DNA from: Kiritimatiellia bacterium
GTDB lineage: Bacteria; Verrucomicrobiota; Kiritimatiellia; RFP12; UBA1067
DNA: 15,913 nt
Reading direction: 5' to 3'
NCBI GenBank assembly: GCA_900771305.1
Contig: CAAGNL010000094.1
Location: 1-15,913 of the forward strand
This document shows positions 15,428 through 15,913 of the stretch, in pieces. The position numbers and the translations under genes were made by a program. Under the pieces are notes generated by a model that was not told where the DNA came from, did no database searches, and was given only the letters and a program-made list of their open reading frames with translations. How positions within the stretch are numbered: the stretch's first letter is position 1; each line of letters begins with the position of its first letter.

Positions 15428-15486
15428 AATAGAGTGTCAACACGAGCCGCAAATATCTCCTTCAGGTTATCCCCCTTCTCCCGCAG

Positions 15487-15502
15487 TGGCACGCTCTCTG
15501 CT
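15487..15502 (+). promoter_or_regulatory. Sigma54-type -24/-12 promoter of the pilin gene
   Basis: The site reads TGGCACGCTCTCTGCT, a full TGGCACG -24 box, four bases, and CTGCT for the -12 box, with GG and GC exactly ten bases apart. Only one base departs from the consensus. The predicted start is near 15513, which leaves a 57-base leader containing a perfect dyad CGGCACGGTGCCG (15524-15536) and a GAAAGG ribosome site. The adjacent upstream gene encodes a sigma54 activator. Confidence 0.8.
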
Positions 15503-15569
15503 ACCACAGTCTCCGCAAGCGACCGGCACGGTGCCGATTGCGACAGACGAAAGTGAAAGGTAATCAACC

Positions 15570-15913
15570 ATGAAAAAGCGTAATCAGGGTTTCACGCTCG
15601 TTGAAATCATGATCGTGGTCGCAATCATCGCCATTCTGGCCGCCGTTGCGATCCCGAACTTCATCAAGTACCGCCAGAACTCCCAGGCCGCCGCCTGCGT
15701 GAGCAACCTGAAGCAGATTGAGGCGGCTGCCGAACAGGCTAAGATGGCTGGCACGACGCCGGGCTCCGTTGCCGAACTCGTGGGTCCCACGAAGTACATC
15801 AAGAACACGCCGACGTGCCCTGCGGGCGGAACCTATAGCCTTGGCGACGATACGACGGGTCCAACCTGTTCGATTGATACGAATGGGTCTGACGAGATCG
15901 GAAGAGCACACGT
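15570..15913 (+). CDS. Type IV prepilin, major-pilin-like (3' end truncated by contig edge)
   Basis: The frame reads a short leader MKKRNQG, then FTLVEIMIVVAIIAILAAVA; prepilin peptidase would cut after Gly7, leaving phenylalanine 1 and glutamate 5. The long helix continues into a short globular part with a Cys pair-like C-terminal section (TCPAGGTYSLG ... TCS), as in short pilins or major pseudopilins. GAAAGG at 15555-15560 is a suitable ribosome site nine bases before the ATG. Its own sigma54 promoter and separate position suggest the main fibre subunit rather than a minor one. No stop is reached. The last seven codons or so (EIGRAHV) are coded by adapter sequence from 15895 on and are not biological; genuine sequence covers about 108 residues. 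Confidence 0.92.
   Translation, partial: MKKRNQGFTLVEIMIVVAIIAILAAVAIPNFIKYRQNSQAAACVSNLKQIEAAAEQAKMAGTTPGSVAELVGPTKYIKNTPTCPAGGTYSLGDDTTGPTCSIDTNGSDEIGRAH
15895..15913 (+). other. Illumina TruSeq adapter remnant at contig end (artefact)
   Basis: The last 19 bases, AGATCGGAAGAGCACACGT, are identical to the start of the standard Illumina TruSeq read-1 adapter. The translated end EIGRAHV and the reverse-strand MCSSDL are the well-known peptide signatures of this contamination. The bases should be trimmed and the pilin considered incomplete. Confidence 0.97.

Noticed and set aside
15564..15911. Minus-strand frame beginning MCSSDL at the contig end
   Set aside because: The first residues are coded by the reverse complement of the Illumina adapter and the remainder is antisense to the pilin gene.

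Overview
The window is GC-rich bacterial DNA (roughly 60% G+C by eye) with about ten protein-coding genes and no RNA gene, transposase or CRISPR array that I can see. The VWA/TPR pair, the short pilin with a C-terminal two-cysteine loop, the AHDxNN-type hybrid kinase and the isolated type IV pilus loci fit an uncultured member of the Verrucomicrobiota/Kiritimatiellota/Lentisphaerota (PVC) group. That placement is an impression from protein style, not a phylogeny. The right end carries 19 bases of Illumina adapter, so this is an assembled short-read (probably metagenomic) contig.

Layout. (1) 1-3401, plus strand: the end of a batA-like VWA gene, then a long batB-like VWA gene fused to a BatC-like TPR and Gln-rich tail. 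(2) 3402-6071, minus strand: a membrane-bound hybrid histidine kinase whose stop codon directly abuts the stop of the batB fusion. (3) 6111-10418, minus strand: a compact five-gene operon reading from 10418 down. It encodes a TPR/T2SSE_N-like cytoplasmic protein, two type IV prepilin-like minor pseudopilins, a large PilX-like pseudopilin and a small C-terminally anchored membrane protein. (4) 10419-10529: a divergent promoter region. (5) 10530-13406, plus strand: assembly ATPase (PilB/GspE) and inner-membrane platform (PilC/GspF). (6) 13407-13810: a 404-base gene-free stretch holding GC-rich hairpins, a 186-base nested inverted-repeat element and a sigma70-type promoter. (7) 13811-15193: an NtrC-family sigma54 activator. 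(8) 15194-15569: a 376-base gene-free stretch with two inverted repeats and a sigma54 promoter. (9) 15570 to the end: a major-pilin-like prepilin cut by the contig edge.

How it fits together. Regions 3-9 look like one type IV pilus (or T2SS-like) system: ATPase, platform, main pilin and minor pilins. Three sites with the same -24/-12 pattern, GGCAC(A/G) then four bases then (C/T)TGCT, lie in front of the minor-pilin operon, the ATPase gene and the pilin gene. The activator gene sits directly upstream of the pilin. I infer a sigma54 pilus regulon of PilR type, with the hybrid kinase as a candidate input. PilT, PilQ, PilM/N/O and prepilin peptidase are not in the window. Several genes have a promoter-like -10 or -12 element only 8-15 bases before the start codon, which suggests leaderless or very short-leader transcripts.

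I did not find a wholly new system. The best leads are the shared sigma54 sites, the unusual TPR+T2SSE_N protein, the 186-base repeat element and the batB-batC fusion. The adapter artefact at the right end should be trimmed.
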